DNA of 64,000 nucleotides from NCBI GenBank assembly GCA_030847615.1, contig JAUMIR010000001.1, positions 164,645,001 to 164,709,000 on the forward strand, given 5' to 3'. Positions 11,146 to 22,802 of the stretch are shown in pieces. Numbering within the stretch: position 1 is the first letter of the stretch; every line of letters begins with the position of its first letter. A program made the position numbers and the translations under genes. This DNA is from Gambelia wislizenii. Taxonomy: Eukaryota > Chordata > Lepidosauria > Squamata > Crotaphytidae. Below the pieces are notes generated by a model, which did not search any database, was not told where the DNA came from, and saw only the letters and a list, made by a program, of their open reading frames with translations.

Positions 11146-11404
11146 TAACTGACTACTGTAAGATCTGAAAGACCTGTATCACCTCACCCAGCCCTTTGAA
11201 AACTTAGGGCAAGGGGCATGGTTTGCATCTTTCTGGATCTATTACATTCTGTCCCACTCCCACAACTATATAAATATACTTTATATCCTGAGGCCTGGAG
11301 GCACCTGAAGAATTGGGTTTATATCCACAAAACCTCCTGCTAAAATAAAAACCAGTTAGTCTTAAAGGTGCTGCTACATTCCTTTTTCACCCTCCCCTTC
11401 CCTT

Positions 11405-12330
11405 CCCCTTTTTATGGTCTAATTTAGTGTCAGATGTTGGCAGTGGACTGGATGGGGTGAACAAATTAGCTGAATCCAGACAAGACAGAAGTGTTTGGGT
11501 CCACTGAAACTATAAAAATATAGTTTTAAACAGTGTTGCATTCCCCTTGAAGATTCAGGTCAACTTGAGTACATCCCTCTTTGGGTATAGCCCAGCATTC
11601 AACCCTAAACCTGGATGCCCAGGTTTCAGTGGTGATCAGGAGTGTATTTGCACATTTGATGCTAGTGCACCAATTGTGCACATTTCTGGAAATCTTGAAT
11701 CTGGCCTTCATTACACCCAATTTGAATTACTGTAATATGCTGTATGTGGCCTTGCTTTTCAAAAGCATTCAGCAACTTCATTTGGTCCAGAATCATGAGG
11801 CCAGACTGTACCCTGGGGGCTGGTTAGTGGGAGCATGTGAATTCCTCATTACAACAGCTTCACTTGCAACTAGTCTGTTTCTGACCACAATTCACAATGC
11901 TGGCCATCATCACCTATAAAGTCCTGTACAACTTGAGACTAGGTTATTTGTAAGGCTGCATTCTCCTTTATGAGCCTGCTTCTTCAGATGCAGCCCTTTC
12001 TTAGTCCCATTGGAGGGACACTTTCAGGAGACAAAAAAGGAGACATTCTTGGAGACCACTACCAAGTCATGAAACTCTCAGCTGAGAAAAGAAAGCTGGC
12101 CTCCCTCTCTGTTGTCATTCTGCCAGCAAGCAAAGACCTTTATTCACCCAGGCATTTGGCACTAAATCTGGAATAGAGCTGAAAGGAGGGGTGTTGGGGT
12201 TTTTTTATTAATGTGTTCTTAACCTCTCTGTATGCTTTAGTTGTATTTTTTTAATTGAATGTCACTGTTGTTAGCAGCCTTGGATGCCTTTTTTTGGCAG
12301 AAAGGCAGAAGATAAATTTAACAAATAAAA
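11405..12330 (+). pseudogene. CR1/L2-type LINE ORF2 C-terminal relic
   Basis: Translation in shifting frames shows pieces typical of the region downstream of the reverse transcriptase: a 'DAQVSVVIRSVFAHLMLVHQL' block, then a segment corresponding to 'L.VTHALV...YCN.LY'. Many stops and frameshifts interrupt it. The downstream 3' region ends in an AT-rich tail near 12290-12330 ('aaggcagaagataaattt'). It resembles the reverse-strand copy at 15.2-17.1 kb and is older than the 18.8-kb element. Confidence 0.75.
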
Positions 12331-12744
12331 TGAACTAAAGAAATAACCATTGCTGTTTATAGAACCCCAAACTGAGGCCCAAATTTTGCTTGGCTTGCTG
12401 TTTGGAGCATCTTCACTCCTTTGAATGTTTCTCCAAACAAAAACAGCATCAGAAAGATGCAAAGCAAAGGAGGTAGGGAGGGAGGGGGGAGGAGGAGGAG
12501 GAGGAGAGATGTGACTTAGCTTTCCATTTTCAACTCAATAAAATGTGTCCCTATGACCAAGATCCTCCCTCAGAAGACATAAAATTCTGCCTAGGCATTA
12601 CTGTACCTCACCTCCTTTCTTAACTCCCTTAAAACCACCTGCCCCATGCTGAGATCCCCTAACATGGCCATTTAGTGACCAGTGAAGATCAGGAGCTGGA
12701 TAGGGAACATCTGGCTATCTCCATATAGCTAAAAGCAAGGGGAG
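12331..12744. other. Unassigned, with GGA-rich tract
   Basis: No gene seen. A purine tract of GGA/GGGA repeats lies at about 12473-12507. Confidence 0.45.
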
Positions 12745-12852
12745 CTTGTAGCACCTTTGAGACTAACTCAGAAAAAGAAATGGAGGAAGTAGACCAAGTC
12801 TACAAAAACTTATGCTACCCCTCAGTCTCAAAGGTGCTACAAGGTCCCTTTG
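12745..12852. mobile_element. Inverted pair of short retroelement tails
   Basis: The left part ('gcttgtagcacctttgagact') is repeated inverted on the right ('agtctcaaaggtgctacaag'). The motif matches the terminal segment of the PLE P1 tails (cttaaaggtgctgc). Only the outermost tail is present on each side. Confidence 0.55.
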
Positions 12853-12889
12853 CCCACAGTTGCATGGAACACCAAAAAGATTTAAAAGT

Positions 12890-12974
12890 ATAGACCAGAA
12901 TGCAAATCCCAGGATTCCACAGGAGGTAGCCATAGCAGTTAAAGTGGAATAATAGCACTATAACAGTGTAGTGT
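12890..12974. mobile_element. Half of a palindromic MITE, CACTACAC family
   Basis: It contains 'caaatcccaggattccac', 'agccatagcagtta' and an end reading CAGTGTAGTGTGATAATCTCC. The terminus (complement GGAGATTATCACACTACAC) joins the GGAGATTATCA start of H1 to the CACTACAC subterminal motif, linking the two families. The other half is missing. Confidence 0.55.
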
Positions 12975-13028
12975 GATAATCTCCTAACACAGCTATATCT
13001 TTGAATTCTATCCATATAGCTGGATTGT

Positions 13029-13384
13029 GAAAGACAGAACACTTCTGGGCGAGATCGGGACATCCATGTAGGGGATGGTGTTTTGTTTTTTTTAACCTCC
13101 CCAGTTCACTTGGGACTTTTAAAGTGTGTTCCTATGCTTATGTATACATTTTATATCATTATTTTCCTTTTATTTTTAAATTCTCCATGCACGCATCTTC
13201 TCACAAGATTCACAGAGATCACAAGCATGTAAGTGAATGGAGCTCCGTTCACTCTCCGTTAGTGCCTGGGCTGCCTTTTACCAGGACTGAAAGTAAGGTC
13301 TGGTGGGGGTTCTTTTGCTGGCATAAAAATGGCACAAAATATGCCGGCAAAAGAACAATAATGGAGGGTTGTCTGATAAAGTCC
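13029..13384 (-). mobile_element. Harbinger-like MITE H1, left-truncated
   Basis: The right terminus GTCTGATAAAGTCC ends at 13384. The core (13029-13270) matches the 1.0-1.2 kb copy in the same sense ('gatcgggacatccatgtagg', 'gcacgcatcttctcacaaga'). A hairpin of 16-base arms lies at 13309-13324 and 13341-13356, with one mismatch; the same hairpin sequence occurs in the 32.5-kb copy. Confidence 0.75.
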
Positions 13385-14099
13385 TAGCTGATCCAGTTAC
13401 CTTTCAGTGAAAAGAAACTCTAGTGGAAACGATGCATCTGTTCCTACTTATTAATAAGCTAGAATTGTCTGTTTGCTGAAGATAACTCCTTTTATTACTT
13501 GGTACACATGAAAAAAATAGATCTGAGGCATGAAATAGGTTTTAAAAAAACAGTGCCTGCATTTAGAAAGTGCATCAAATATTTTTTCACTTTGTATGAA
13601 CTTACTTTTATATGTACAGTGTGTGATTTAAAAATATACAATAACATGTTAACAACAACAAAATTACAACATATACTACTTCAAACTCTTACCTGTCCAC
13701 CAGAGATGTTTAATAAGATTTTTTTATCAGTTGACAGAGAAACCTACTAAAGCATCATTCAGTTTTACCATCTTTTTTCTCTCCCCCCCTTTCCTCCCCC
13801 TCTTTTTTCCTTTTTTCCTTTTCAGGAGACTGCAGGTCAGTCTAAGGTTACATGTAGTAGTGGAAAAATATCTGGCTGGCACATTCCATGGAATGTATTT
13901 GCAATGTCTTTGTAAATCTCTGGAAACCTGAAGCCTACAGATTTTATTGGAAGTAAGGAGCTATTGCCAGTATCTGGAACTGAAGACAGCTCAGTGGAAA
14001 TATCTCCATTCTAAAAAACTTGTGAAAGTTTTATGATTTAATTAGATTCTGTGGCAATATACTGGCATCTAGTGGACAAGAAAGAGAAAACCAGGAAAG
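13385..14099. other. Unassigned sequence
   Basis: No gene recognised. It is AT-rich, with a T/C-rich tract at 13769-13825. Confidence 0.45.
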
Positions 14100-14990
14100 A
14101 GAAACAGCAAAGAGTCTTTAAAAGGGGACCATTTTGGCCTACAGACAGCCTCCAAATCTCAAACAACTACTCACTTACAACAGGATACATAACATGGATG
14201 TTAATACAGGGACAAGACCCTGCAACAAACCCATATGCCAACCCTGTCCCCAAATATTCTCTGGGAACAATATTACAAGGGCCATGAATATCACCCACAA
14301 CATCAGAAGTGCACGTACTTGCTCTTTTTCCAATATGATATATGCAATCCTATGTCAACAATGCCCCACTACACTCTATATTGGATAAACAGAACAATCT
14401 CTACGCAAGAAGATAAGGAGACATAAATCTAACATTAGAAATGGCAGTACCCAAAAACCAGTTGCAGAACATTTTACCCTTTCTGGACATACAGCACAGG
14501 ATTTACAGGGCAAGGTCCTTGAACAAAGGAAGTTGAGAAAGAGAATGGAATTATATTCACAAATTCCAACCCCTTAGCAGAGATATGAAAAAAGACAATG
14601 GCTTCATGACATACCACATATATTAACACAAGAGTCCTTGATAATGCACATGTAACAAGATGAATTTTCTTAGAGAAGGCCTTGAACCCAGGGCAACTGA
14701 CTTTTGGTAAGCAGATTTATTACTTTCACATATTTGACCACTGTAAAGATCTGAAAGACCTGTAACACCCAACCCAGCCTTTTGAAAACTTAGCACAAAG
14801 GACATGATTTGCATATTTCTGGATCCTATTACATTCTGTCCCATTCCCCCAACTGTATAAATACACTTTATACCTGCAGCCTTACCAACATTCTGTACGG
14901 CCTCTGAAGAAGTGGATTTGTACCCACAAAAGCCCATATCACAATAAAAAGCAGTTAATCTTAAAGGTGCTGCCACATTCCTGTTCATTC
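14100..14990 (+). pseudogene. Penelope-like element P1: RT-GIY-YIG linker and 3' tail
   Basis: The translated region at 14134-14388 has NLKQLL, then a Cys-rich linker GTRPCNKPICQPCP, then YAILCQQCPTTLYIG, which is the start of a GIY-YIG endonuclease domain as found at the C-terminus of PLE proteins. A TAA stop follows directly; beyond it similarity continues (SLRKKIRRHKSNIRN). The reverse transcriptase core is missing (5' truncation). The 3' region to 14990 contains 'gaagaagtggatttgtaccc' and ends 'cttaaaggtgctgccac'. It serves as the intact reference for the split copy at 9.5-11.4 kb. Confidence 0.82.
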
Positions 14991-15239
14991 TCCCCCTCTC
15001 TTCCTCCTTTCTATGCTACAAGAGACTAAGTTGATCACACCAGCCTCTTTCTTGCAACAATGGTGTTAGTGAAGCAAACGGGAATATACCTGATATCATT
15101 CATTATCACACTGTGCCTACAATCTCACAAGTACGCTATGATTATGGTGCTTTGCCAATCATCTGTCCTTCCACACTGGCTCCTTCGGTGCATATGTGCC
15201 TTTATTTTTTAAAAAAAATCCTCAATTGCGCATTTTGGG

Positions 15240-17060
15240 GGAAACAATTATCTTATTTTATTTTATCATGTTATTATTATAATTATTTATTGTATTATTT
15301 GTGCCACTTCTATGCCACTTTTCTCCCAAAGTGGGACTCAAGGCAGCTTAGGAACAATTAAAATAACAATTAAAAACAATTTAAAAATACACATTAAAAA
15401 CAGATAAAAACAACAAAGACACAGCATAAAAACACACCCTGATAAAAGCCATACTTACATGCTAAAGGCCTGCTTAAACAAAAATGTTTTTGCCTGCCAG
15501 TGGAATGACAACAGGAAGGGGGACAGCCTAGCTTCCTGTGGGAGGGAGTTCCAAAGGGTGAGAGTAGCCACTGAGAAGGCTCTCCCTATCTCTCTCCTGT
15601 GTCCTCACCAAGCAAGCCTGTGATGATGGTGGGACTGAAAGAAAGCCTTCCCCTGCAGATTTAAAACCCTTGCAGGTTCATACAGGGAGATATTGTCGAG
15701 AAGCCAACTCAATAGCTGATAAGAAGCCTGGCTCAGCAACAACCCAGTTGAAAGGCACAGTACCTGGTGTTGTCAGTAGCAGTCCTACAGGGTCAGAAAT
15801 ACACACAGAGAGAGAGAGTGCAGAACGAAGAGGCAGTCCAAGGTCACAAGGGTTCCGGCAGGTGGGTCAACGAAGGCAGTCCAAGGTCAAGATATCCAAA
15901 GTCTCAAAATAGCAAGGTTCCAGGAGATTCACAGGCAGAGGCTTCCTCCAGATAACACAGACTGCTTGCAACAAGGAACTCTGCATCCCCCAGCTGCTTA
16001 TGCTGGCCCAGCTCCCACTCCCAGCTGTGGGGTGATTGATGACCTTCTGTCTCTTAATCTCTGAGAACGACGAAGCCACACCTTCTCTGCTCTCCTTTGG
16101 CTAAAGGTAGGTACCTGCTCTTCTACCTCTTGCTCTTGCTCCACTATGTCTCCCAGGCTTGGACCCTGTGCTGGGGGAGGGCTAGGCTGCTGAGCCCTGG
16201 GTTCTTCAGGGCTAGACTCAGACTCAGCCAGCTCTTCTGCCACTGGCTCAGCCTCCTCGCCTTCTGAGTCCTCAGGGTCCTGGCTGACCATGACAGATAA
16301 TGATCTTTCAGATAGCCTGGACTTAAGCCGTGTAGGGCTTTGTAGGTCAAAACCAGTGCTTTGAATCATGCCTGGAAATGAACTGGTAGCCAGTGAAGCT
16401 GTTTTAACACAGGGGTTATATGCTCTCTATAACTGGCCCCAGTCAGCATTCTGGCTGTAGAATTCTGGATCCACTGAAGTTTCCGAACAGTTTCCAAAGG
16501 CAGCCTCCTGTAGAGTGTAATACAGTAGTCCAAATGGTTTGTAATCAAGGCATGTGTCACCGTGGCCAGATCTGACATCTCAAGGAACGGGCGCAGCTGG
16601 TGCACTAAATTTTAATTGTGCAAATGCACACCTGGCCACTGCTGAAACTTGGGCATCCAGGCTCAGAGTTGAGTCCAAGAGAACACCCAAGCTGCGAGCC
16701 TAAGATTTCAAGGGGAGTGTAACCCTGTCCAGCACAGGCAGGGTTCCTATTCCCTGATCAGCCTTTTGACTAACCAAGAGCACATTAGTCTTGTCTGGAT
16801 AAAGTCTCAATTTGTTTGCCCTCATCCAGTTCATTACTGACAGCAGGCACTGGCTAAGTACCAAGACAGCTTCCTTGGAATCAGATGGGGAGAACTGAGA
16901 GAGTTGGGTGCCATCAGCATATTGGTGACACCATACCCCCAAACTCCAGATGACCTCTCCCAGGGGTTTCATGTACAAGTTAAATAGCATGGGGGATGGA
17001 ACAGAACCCCGAGGGACCCCACAGGCCAATGGCCAAGGCATTGAATATATCCCCACAATT
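15240..17060 (-). pseudogene. CR1/L2-type LINE ORF2 relic, minus strand, with a solo LTR inside
   Basis: The complement from about 17055 downwards encodes [19 protein letters not shown] (RT motif B region), then [10 protein letters not shown] at about 16910-16921, where the catalytic YADD is YADG, followed by [10 protein letters not shown] and a THALITNHLDYC block to about 16366. A solo LTR (15694-16295) interrupts the C-terminal part (KALHGLSPGYL at the junction). The 3' end to 15240 has a 'gccttgagtcccactttggg' segment and an ATA-rich tail. It is 5'-truncated within the reverse transcriptase and has frameshifts, so it cannot be active. Confidence 0.85.
15694..16295 (-). mobile_element. Solo LTR, copy 1 (602 bp)
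   Basis: Read on the minus strand it starts TGTCATGGTCAG and ends GGCTTCTCGACA, with near-matching 5-bp flanks GATAT (15689-15693) and GATAA (16296-16300). It is closely similar to the solo LTR at 32.6-33.2 kb. It is a Ty3/gypsy or retrovirus-type LTR left after recombination; the internal genes are absent. An open frame starts at base 5 of the LTR and encodes an acidic, Pro/Ser-rich then basic 97-residue stretch (MVSQDPEDSEGEEAEPV at the start). Whether this is ever translated is unknown. Confidence 0.85.
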
Positions 17061-17239
17061 GTGTAACCACAGCAAAAAGAAAAAAGACACACGTGAAGAA
17101 AAAACAATCTTGGTCAGTTTAGGAATAGTGAGGGGAAGGGGAGACAGAGGAGGAGGACCACACCCCCTTGTGCCACTTCCATCATACTGCTACTGCCACA
17201 GAAGGGACTTACTGCATGAAGGGGAATCCTGGCATGGCA
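17061..17239. other. Unassigned sequence
   Basis: A short stretch between the LINE and a MITE fragment; nothing recognised. Confidence 0.4.
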
Positions 17240-17403
17240 GCAGTATTGAGAGCCATTGACAGGTTTTCCCCGTCAAGGAAGAGGTGCACTACAGAAGTGC
17301 CTGGAATGCAAACCAGCAATAGCAACCACATTGTGTGGTGTACTGGTCAAATTCACTAATACTGTACATTTGTGTAATTCCAGAATAAAGCCTCGTCTGA
17401 TAA
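17240..17403. mobile_element. Fragment of a Harbinger-like MITE H1
   Basis: Contains the conserved stem-loop variant (ATTGACAGG...CCGTCAAG, about 17255-17277) and a right end GTCTGATAATCTCA (17390-17403). The core is missing. Confidence 0.5.
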
Positions 17404-17424
17404 TCTCATAACATAGCTACTTCT

Positions 17425-17592
17425 TTGAAAACAAAGAGTCTTGTGGCACCTTAAGGACTATAACAAGTTTTATTTGGCATAAGCTTTTGTGGACTACAGC
17501 CCACTCCATCTTTACTTCACTCTCTGGTGTAAAGGGCTGCAGCCCATGAAAGCTTATGCCAAATAAAACTTGTTAATCTTTAAGAAGCTACA
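17425..17592. mobile_element. Inverted pair of retroelement tails
   Basis: The left part includes 'aacaagttttatttggcata' and 'agcttttgtggactacagcc'; the right part is its inverse ('agcccatgaaagcttatgcc', 'aaataaaacttgttaatctt'). The motif 'cccatgaaagcttatgcc' resembles the 3' tail of P1-type PLEs ('cccacaaaagcccatatcac'). The centre lies near 17507. Confidence 0.65.
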
Positions 17593-17831
17593 AAACCTTA
17601 AACCTTTGTTGTTCTTGCTGCAGTAGATTAACACACTTTACCTACTGGAAATTTAAGAAAGAGAAAAGCAATTCTAACCTTCTGTTTTGCACACACATAC
17701 ACTGTCCTTACAAGAAGGGTGAAATCCCTCTAGACTGGCCTGTGCATGTTCAGTTTCCTTTTCGAGGAGAGTTCACACTGGAAGTTTTTTTTATATCTTT
17801 GTAATAATACATAGATTCACACGTTAACTTG

Positions 17832-18169
17832 GGACTTTTTCGGACGGGTTTTGCAACGCTAGCAGCTTCATCCCCATTGCGAGGCTGCTGTGCTGCAGGG
17901 CGTCCCTTTTGGCTGATGCTCTCCCCTGCCGATACTGTTGTGTAACTGCTGGGATGCTGCAGCATTATATTTGGCAGTTTTCTAATCACGAAAGTTTATC
18001 GTGATTAGTAAAGTGCCAAATATGGTGCTGCAGCATCCCAGCAGTTACGCAACAGTATCGGCAGAGGATTGGCAGGGGAGAGTATCATCCAAAAGGGACG
18101 CCCTGCAGCGCAGCAGCCTCGCAACCGGACGAGGCTGCTAGCATTGCAAAACCCCATCCGAAAAAGTCC
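17832..18169. mobile_element. Foldback H1 MITE
   Basis: A near-perfect palindrome of 338 bp with ends GGACTTTTTCGGAC and the complement, flanked by exact TTG duplications (17829-17831, 18170-18172). Arms include 'tgctgcagcat' segments and 'gccgatactgttgtgtaact' opposite 'agttacgcaacagtatcggc'. The loop lies at about 17985-18010 (AATCACG/CGTGATT). No coding potential. Confidence 0.9.
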
Positions 18170-18172
18170 TTG

Positions 18173-18834
18173 AATTCTCGGAAACTCAAGCCAGCATGGT
18201 CGATGGTAAGGGATTGTTCAAGTTATCATCCTAAATATCTGGAGGGCAAAAGGTTTCCTAATCCTGGTATAAAAGTTACAATATTACAAATTTGCCCTAT
18301 TTGTATTTTATGACATGTCAAAAAAGTATAATGATGACCCATAGGACTACACAGATAAAGGTGCATAGAGATGGACTGTAACTTAGCCATCAGAACTTAG
18401 CCGCACAGAAAATATTGAGCCATCAAAGAGACTGAGGTGCTAACTCAGTTGCTCTAGAAAAGAAAAACACAAGTCCTGGCATAACAGCAACCCATTATAG
18501 TCATTGCCAGAGGAACACAAAGGATCTAGCAGTATTTAAGCTGCAGTGTTTATTTCGTTCTGCTATTGCTAGCTAGCATGGATTTAAATTCTTTAATGCT
18601 TCATGAAGATATTCTCCAAACATTTTCTCCTGTGCCTGCTGTTATAAATTATGCTGGTCAAGGTTCCTTGCCCAGCCCCACCCATATATAGGCATATATT
18701 TGCAAAGATCTGGTGGGCTGAGACTGATAGCATTGAGAACTCTGAAAACAAACCAAAAGCTTTCAGATAGCCTAGACACTGCTTCCAAAAAGCAAGTAGT
18801 GACTTTTGCTTCTCCCATGTAAGAAGCAAATGGT
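18173..18834. other. Unassigned sequence
   Basis: No gene or repeat was recognised. A 78-codon minus frame has no identifiable domain. Confidence 0.45.
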
Positions 18835-21800
18835 CGGAACAGAGTGAACAGATGTTACGAAAGAAGGCGGGATCGCTGTTTGTTAGCTATCCCACCTTCA
18901 GTTCACCCTGTTTCCCGGAATGGATTGGAGAGCGTACCAACCATTCCACAGAACCTTACTTTGCTCCTCTGCAATGCCAAGTCGATTAAGAATAAAACTC
19001 ATATTATTTACGATCTTCTCCTGGATGAGGATGCCGACCTGGCTTGCTTCACAGAAACCTGGCTGGGAGAGGATAGCGCTGTCACCTAGGCAAAGGCCCT
19101 CCCAGCCGGGTATTCTGTCAGTGAGCGGGTGAGGGGAAGTGGGCGGGGGGGGCGGAGTGGCTCTGGTTTATAAGAACAATCTGACCTTGACCAGGATACC
19201 TGTCGAAACACAGTCCACTTTGAGTGTATGTACCTTAGCCTGAGGACCAGGGATAGTTTGGGGATTCTGCTAGTATACCGACCACCCCGTTGTCTAGCAG
19301 ACTCCCTAACCGAGCTGACACAGCTGGTCTCAGAGTTGCTGTTGGAGTCGCCCAGACTTTTAGTTTTGGGTGACTTCAACATTCCATTCGAAACCAGCTT
19401 GACAAATCTGACTGGTGCGGCTCGGGAGTTCATGGAAACCATGACAAACATGGGCCTATCCCAAATGGTCGTCGGGCCCACACATTGTGCAGGTCATACC
19501 CTCGATGCGGTCTTTAGTACGGAGCAGGAATATCCGTGGGTGGAGGTTATAAAAACCACTGCATTGTCATGGACAGATCATTTCCTGGTCAAGACTGAAC
19601 TAAGAGTCTCTTCCCGCCCCACCGGGGGGGTGGGGGTGGACCCATTAAAATGGTCCACCCTCGAAGGCTAATGGAACCAAGAGGATTCCAGAAAGCCTTG
19701 GAGGGTTTAATGGTTGGTAACGCCGGTGACCCTGTCGAAGCTTTGGTTAATACCTGGAACACCGACCTTACCAAGGCTATTGACACGATCGCTCCCAAGC
19801 GTCCTTTCCAACCTGCTCCAAACCGTAAGCCATGGTATACAACAGAGCTTAGGAAAATGAAGCGGGTTGGACAAAGACTAGAGCGCAACTGGCGGAAAAC
19901 TCGACTCTTATCTGACAGGACTCGTCATAGGAACTTTCTTTGGTCCTATCGAGAGGCAATACGTGCAGCGCAGAGATCCTTCTCCTCTGCACGTATTGCG
20001 TCTGCAGAGTCCCGTCCAGCAGAGCTGTTTAGGGTGGTAAGGGAATTGACGCAGGTTATTCCTGCGCAGAACCCGTTGCTTAACCCAACGACAGCTTGCT
20101 GTGACGCGTTTAACAATTTCTTTGCAGATAAAATCTCTCAGATAAGAGCCGATTTAGATGCCAGTAATTTGACAGAAACAATTGACGAGGTGTCCAGCAA
20201 CTCCGTTGATGTACATTTACTGGATGAATTTCAATCCATGAGTACCGAGGACGTGGACAAGCTACTTGGTAGGGTGAAGAAGATGACCTGCCCTCTCGAT
20301 CCTTGCCCTTCATGGCTGGCCATCCAGGGGGGGACTGCCTTGATGGTGTTCCTTAAGGACATAATCAATGCATCCCTCAGAGAAGGGTGTGTTCCATCTT
20401 GTTTAAAGGAAGCAGCTGTTAGGCCGCTCCTGAAAAAATCTTCCCTTGACCCCCTGGACATGAACAACTATAGGCCAGTTTCTATGTTACCATTCTTGAG
20501 CAAAGTGATCGAGAGAGCAGTTGCCCTTCAACTCCAAGTGGTCTTGGATGAAACCAATTATCTAGACCCATTTCAAACTGGCTTTAGGACGGGATTTGGA
20601 GTTGAGACTGCCATGGTTGCCTTAACCAATGATCTGCGTCTAAGCATCGACAGGGGTAGTGTGACCCTGTTGGTGCTTTTGGACATCTCAGCGGCTTTCG
20701 ATACGATAGATCATAGCATCCTCTTGGATCGCCTGAGAGGGTTAGGAATCGGAGGCACTGCGCTCCAGTGGTTCCGGTCCTTCCTCTCGGGCAGGTCCCA
20801 GAGGGTGTTGCTCTGGGACAGTTGCTCCAGCAGAAAGGAGCTTACTTGTGGTGTTCCACAGGGCGACATCCTGTCCCTGATGCTGTTTAACATCTATATG
20901 AAGCCACTGGGTGAGATTATTCGGAGTTATGGGGCTGGGTGTTATCAGTACGCTGATGACACCCAGATCTATTTTTCCTTGTCCCGATTGTCGGCCTTGA
21001 ATTCCGATGGTGTCTCTCCTCTTAATGACTGTCTTAAAGAAGTAATGGGCTGGATGAGGAAAAACAGAAAAAGAGATTAAATCCAGACAAAACGGAGGTG
21101 CTCATGGTAGTGGCCCCGAAACCAGGAGTTGGGTTGCAACCTCCAGTCCTGGATGGGGTCACGCTCTCCGTTAAGGACTGTGTTCGCAGTCTGGGGGTGC
21201 TCCTTGATTCATCACTTCAGATGACGAGTCAGGTGAATGCAACAGTCAGGAGCGCCTGTTATCAGCTTTGGCTGATACGCCAGCTGCACCATTTCTTGGA
21301 AGTAAAGGACCTCGAGACTGTGGTGCACGCGCTGGTAACCTCTCGTCTAGATTTCTGCAATGCGCTCTACATGGGGCTGCCCTCATGCATGGTCCAGAAA
21401 CTTCAGTTGGTACAAAATATGGCAGCCAGAGTGGTCTCGGGAACATCTCGGAGAGACCATATAACTCCAGTGTTAAGATCTCTCCACTGGCTGCCTATCA
21501 GTTTCCGGGCCCAGTATAAGGTGTTGGTTATTACCTTTAAAGCCCTAAATGGCTTGGGTCCAACTTATCTCCGGAACCGCCTCCTCCCATACAATCCTTC
21601 CCGCGCACTCCGGTCCTCTGGGAGGAATTTGCTTCAACCACAAAAATCTAGGCTGTCTGCAACCTCCCAGAGGGCCTTTTCGGTAATCGCCCCCAAATTG
21701 TGGAATAACCTGCCGAATGAGATCCGTCAGATAACAATCCTGAGTAGCTTTTAAAAAGCACTAAAGACGGATCTCTTTCGGCAGGCCTTTCCTAATTAGA

Positions 21801-22033
21801 TCCCGGCCTCAGGGGATCCTGGCTTCTTTTAGTCCGCTGGCCATTTATAGTATTTTATTGTATTTATTTTTTTTAATTGTGATTTTAGATCAGTTGGTTT
21901 TAATTTATAATTGTTTAATATTTTTTTATGCGGGAGGGTGGGGTGGGGGGTGTTTGGGGATTTTATCTGTATTGTATTTTAATTTTTGTAAGCCGCCCCG
22001 ATTGTTTTAACAGAGGGGCGGGGTATAAATAAA

Positions 22034-22064
<31 letters not shown>

Positions 22065-22066
22065 TA
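18835..22066 (+). mobile_element. Nearly full-length CR1/L2-type LINE
   Basis: A non-LTR retrotransposon covering most of ORF2, its 3' untranslated region and an (ATT)n tail at 22035-22062. The 5' end is truncated at or near the start of the endonuclease. The 3' region includes 'gtaagccgccccgattg' and 'ggggcggggtataaataaat', typical of reptilian CR1/L2-group LINEs. It is the least decayed coding element in the window. An independent endonuclease fragment of a related LINE lies at 37.5-38.1 kb. Confidence 0.9.
18844..21775 (+). pseudogene. LINE ORF2: endonuclease plus reverse transcriptase, disrupted
   Basis: The first block (18844-19089) has LLCNAKSIKNKT and DADLACFTETWLGE, the start of an exonuclease-endonuclease-phosphatase fold. 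The block at 19228-19671 has LVLGDFNIPFE, GHTLDAVF and SWTDHFLV, the expected GDFN and DH active-site motifs. The block at 19650-21080 (476 codons) holds RT motifs: NNYRPVSMLPFLSKVIE, LLDISAAFDTIDHSILL (catalytic Asp), GVPQGDILS and YQYADDTQI near residue 434, so YADD is intact. The block at 21098-21754 is the C-terminal region (HWLPISFRAQYKVL). Breaks: a TAG at about 19087; frame loss through the G-run near 19145-19155; another in the G-rich run near 19620-19670; a frameshift in the A-rich stretch near 21060-21080; and a premature stop at 21752. Confidence 0.9.
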
Positions 22067-22802
22067 GGTTTCTTGCTCCATTAAACAGCTTCACCCATTT
22101 TTTATTTTATTTTTTGCAGACTATTCAGGTTCCCCAAGAACACCAAGATGGTTCCACCTTTCTTCCATTCTCCAAAATCCACCCCTTCTGTGAAATTGTT
22201 AGCTCAGCCTCCTAGGATCAAACTAAACATGATCTCCTGACATCATCTTTCTGGTTTAAGAATGAAAAGGTGCTCGGGGATGGGAGGAAGGAATGGAGGA
22301 AAGCTGTATGAATAGATGAGAATAGACAGATGCAACATTGACACAAATGATTAGAATGTAAGAGAAGAATCTTTTTTAAAAGAAAATTTGTGGAAATGTA
22401 GCAATGTTGGAAATATGTTTTGTGTGAAAACATTTTGATTTTTATATATATTAAAAGAATGAAAAGATGCTATGGGTGAAAGGGGATTGGGATTGGAAGT
22501 GTAGCACTTGGGGAATGGCATTAACACCTCTCCTGCACCATTTCCCCACTTGAAGAGTGCACCACCACCAAGTTGCTGTTAGTCACAAACTGTACCCTTT
22601 CTTCTGCCTCACTGCTAATAGCAGCTTTTGGAGGAGATAATAATTGGAGTGGGAAGGGTTAACTCACAGGCCCTAAACACTATGGCCAATCTTTCTCCCA
22701 ATGGTTACTTTCAAGCCTTTAAAAACTCACAGTGGGAGATCCTATCATGGATAACTCACATCACTTCTAGATTGGGCCTCAGCTCTTATCCTTCGAAACT
22801 AG
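22067..22802. other. Unassigned sequence
   Basis: No gene or repeat family was recognised. Confidence 0.45.

Larger units (their letters stand above)
9480..11395 (+). mobile_element. Penelope-like element (P1), split by three MITEs
   Basis: After removing three insertions (9579-10186, 10247-10598, 10816-11145), the remaining blocks line up in order with the PLE at 14.39-14.99 kb: 'ctatgcaagaggata', 'ggatttaaaggtca.tgtccttgaac', 'gaatggaattatattcacaaattcc', and the tail 'gatctgaaagacctgta' through 'cagttagtcttaaaggtgct'. Only the region downstream of the GIY-YIG start is present, so the copy is 5'-truncated. It has no intact frame. The tail 'cttaaaggtgctgctacattcc' is shared by several elements here. 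The label PLE rests on the more coding 14-kb copy. Confidence 0.85.

Noticed and set aside
15670..15955. Plus-strand frames across the solo LTR
   Set aside because: They are antisense to the LTR and have no family resemblance; a similar frame in the second LTR only reflects DNA similarity.
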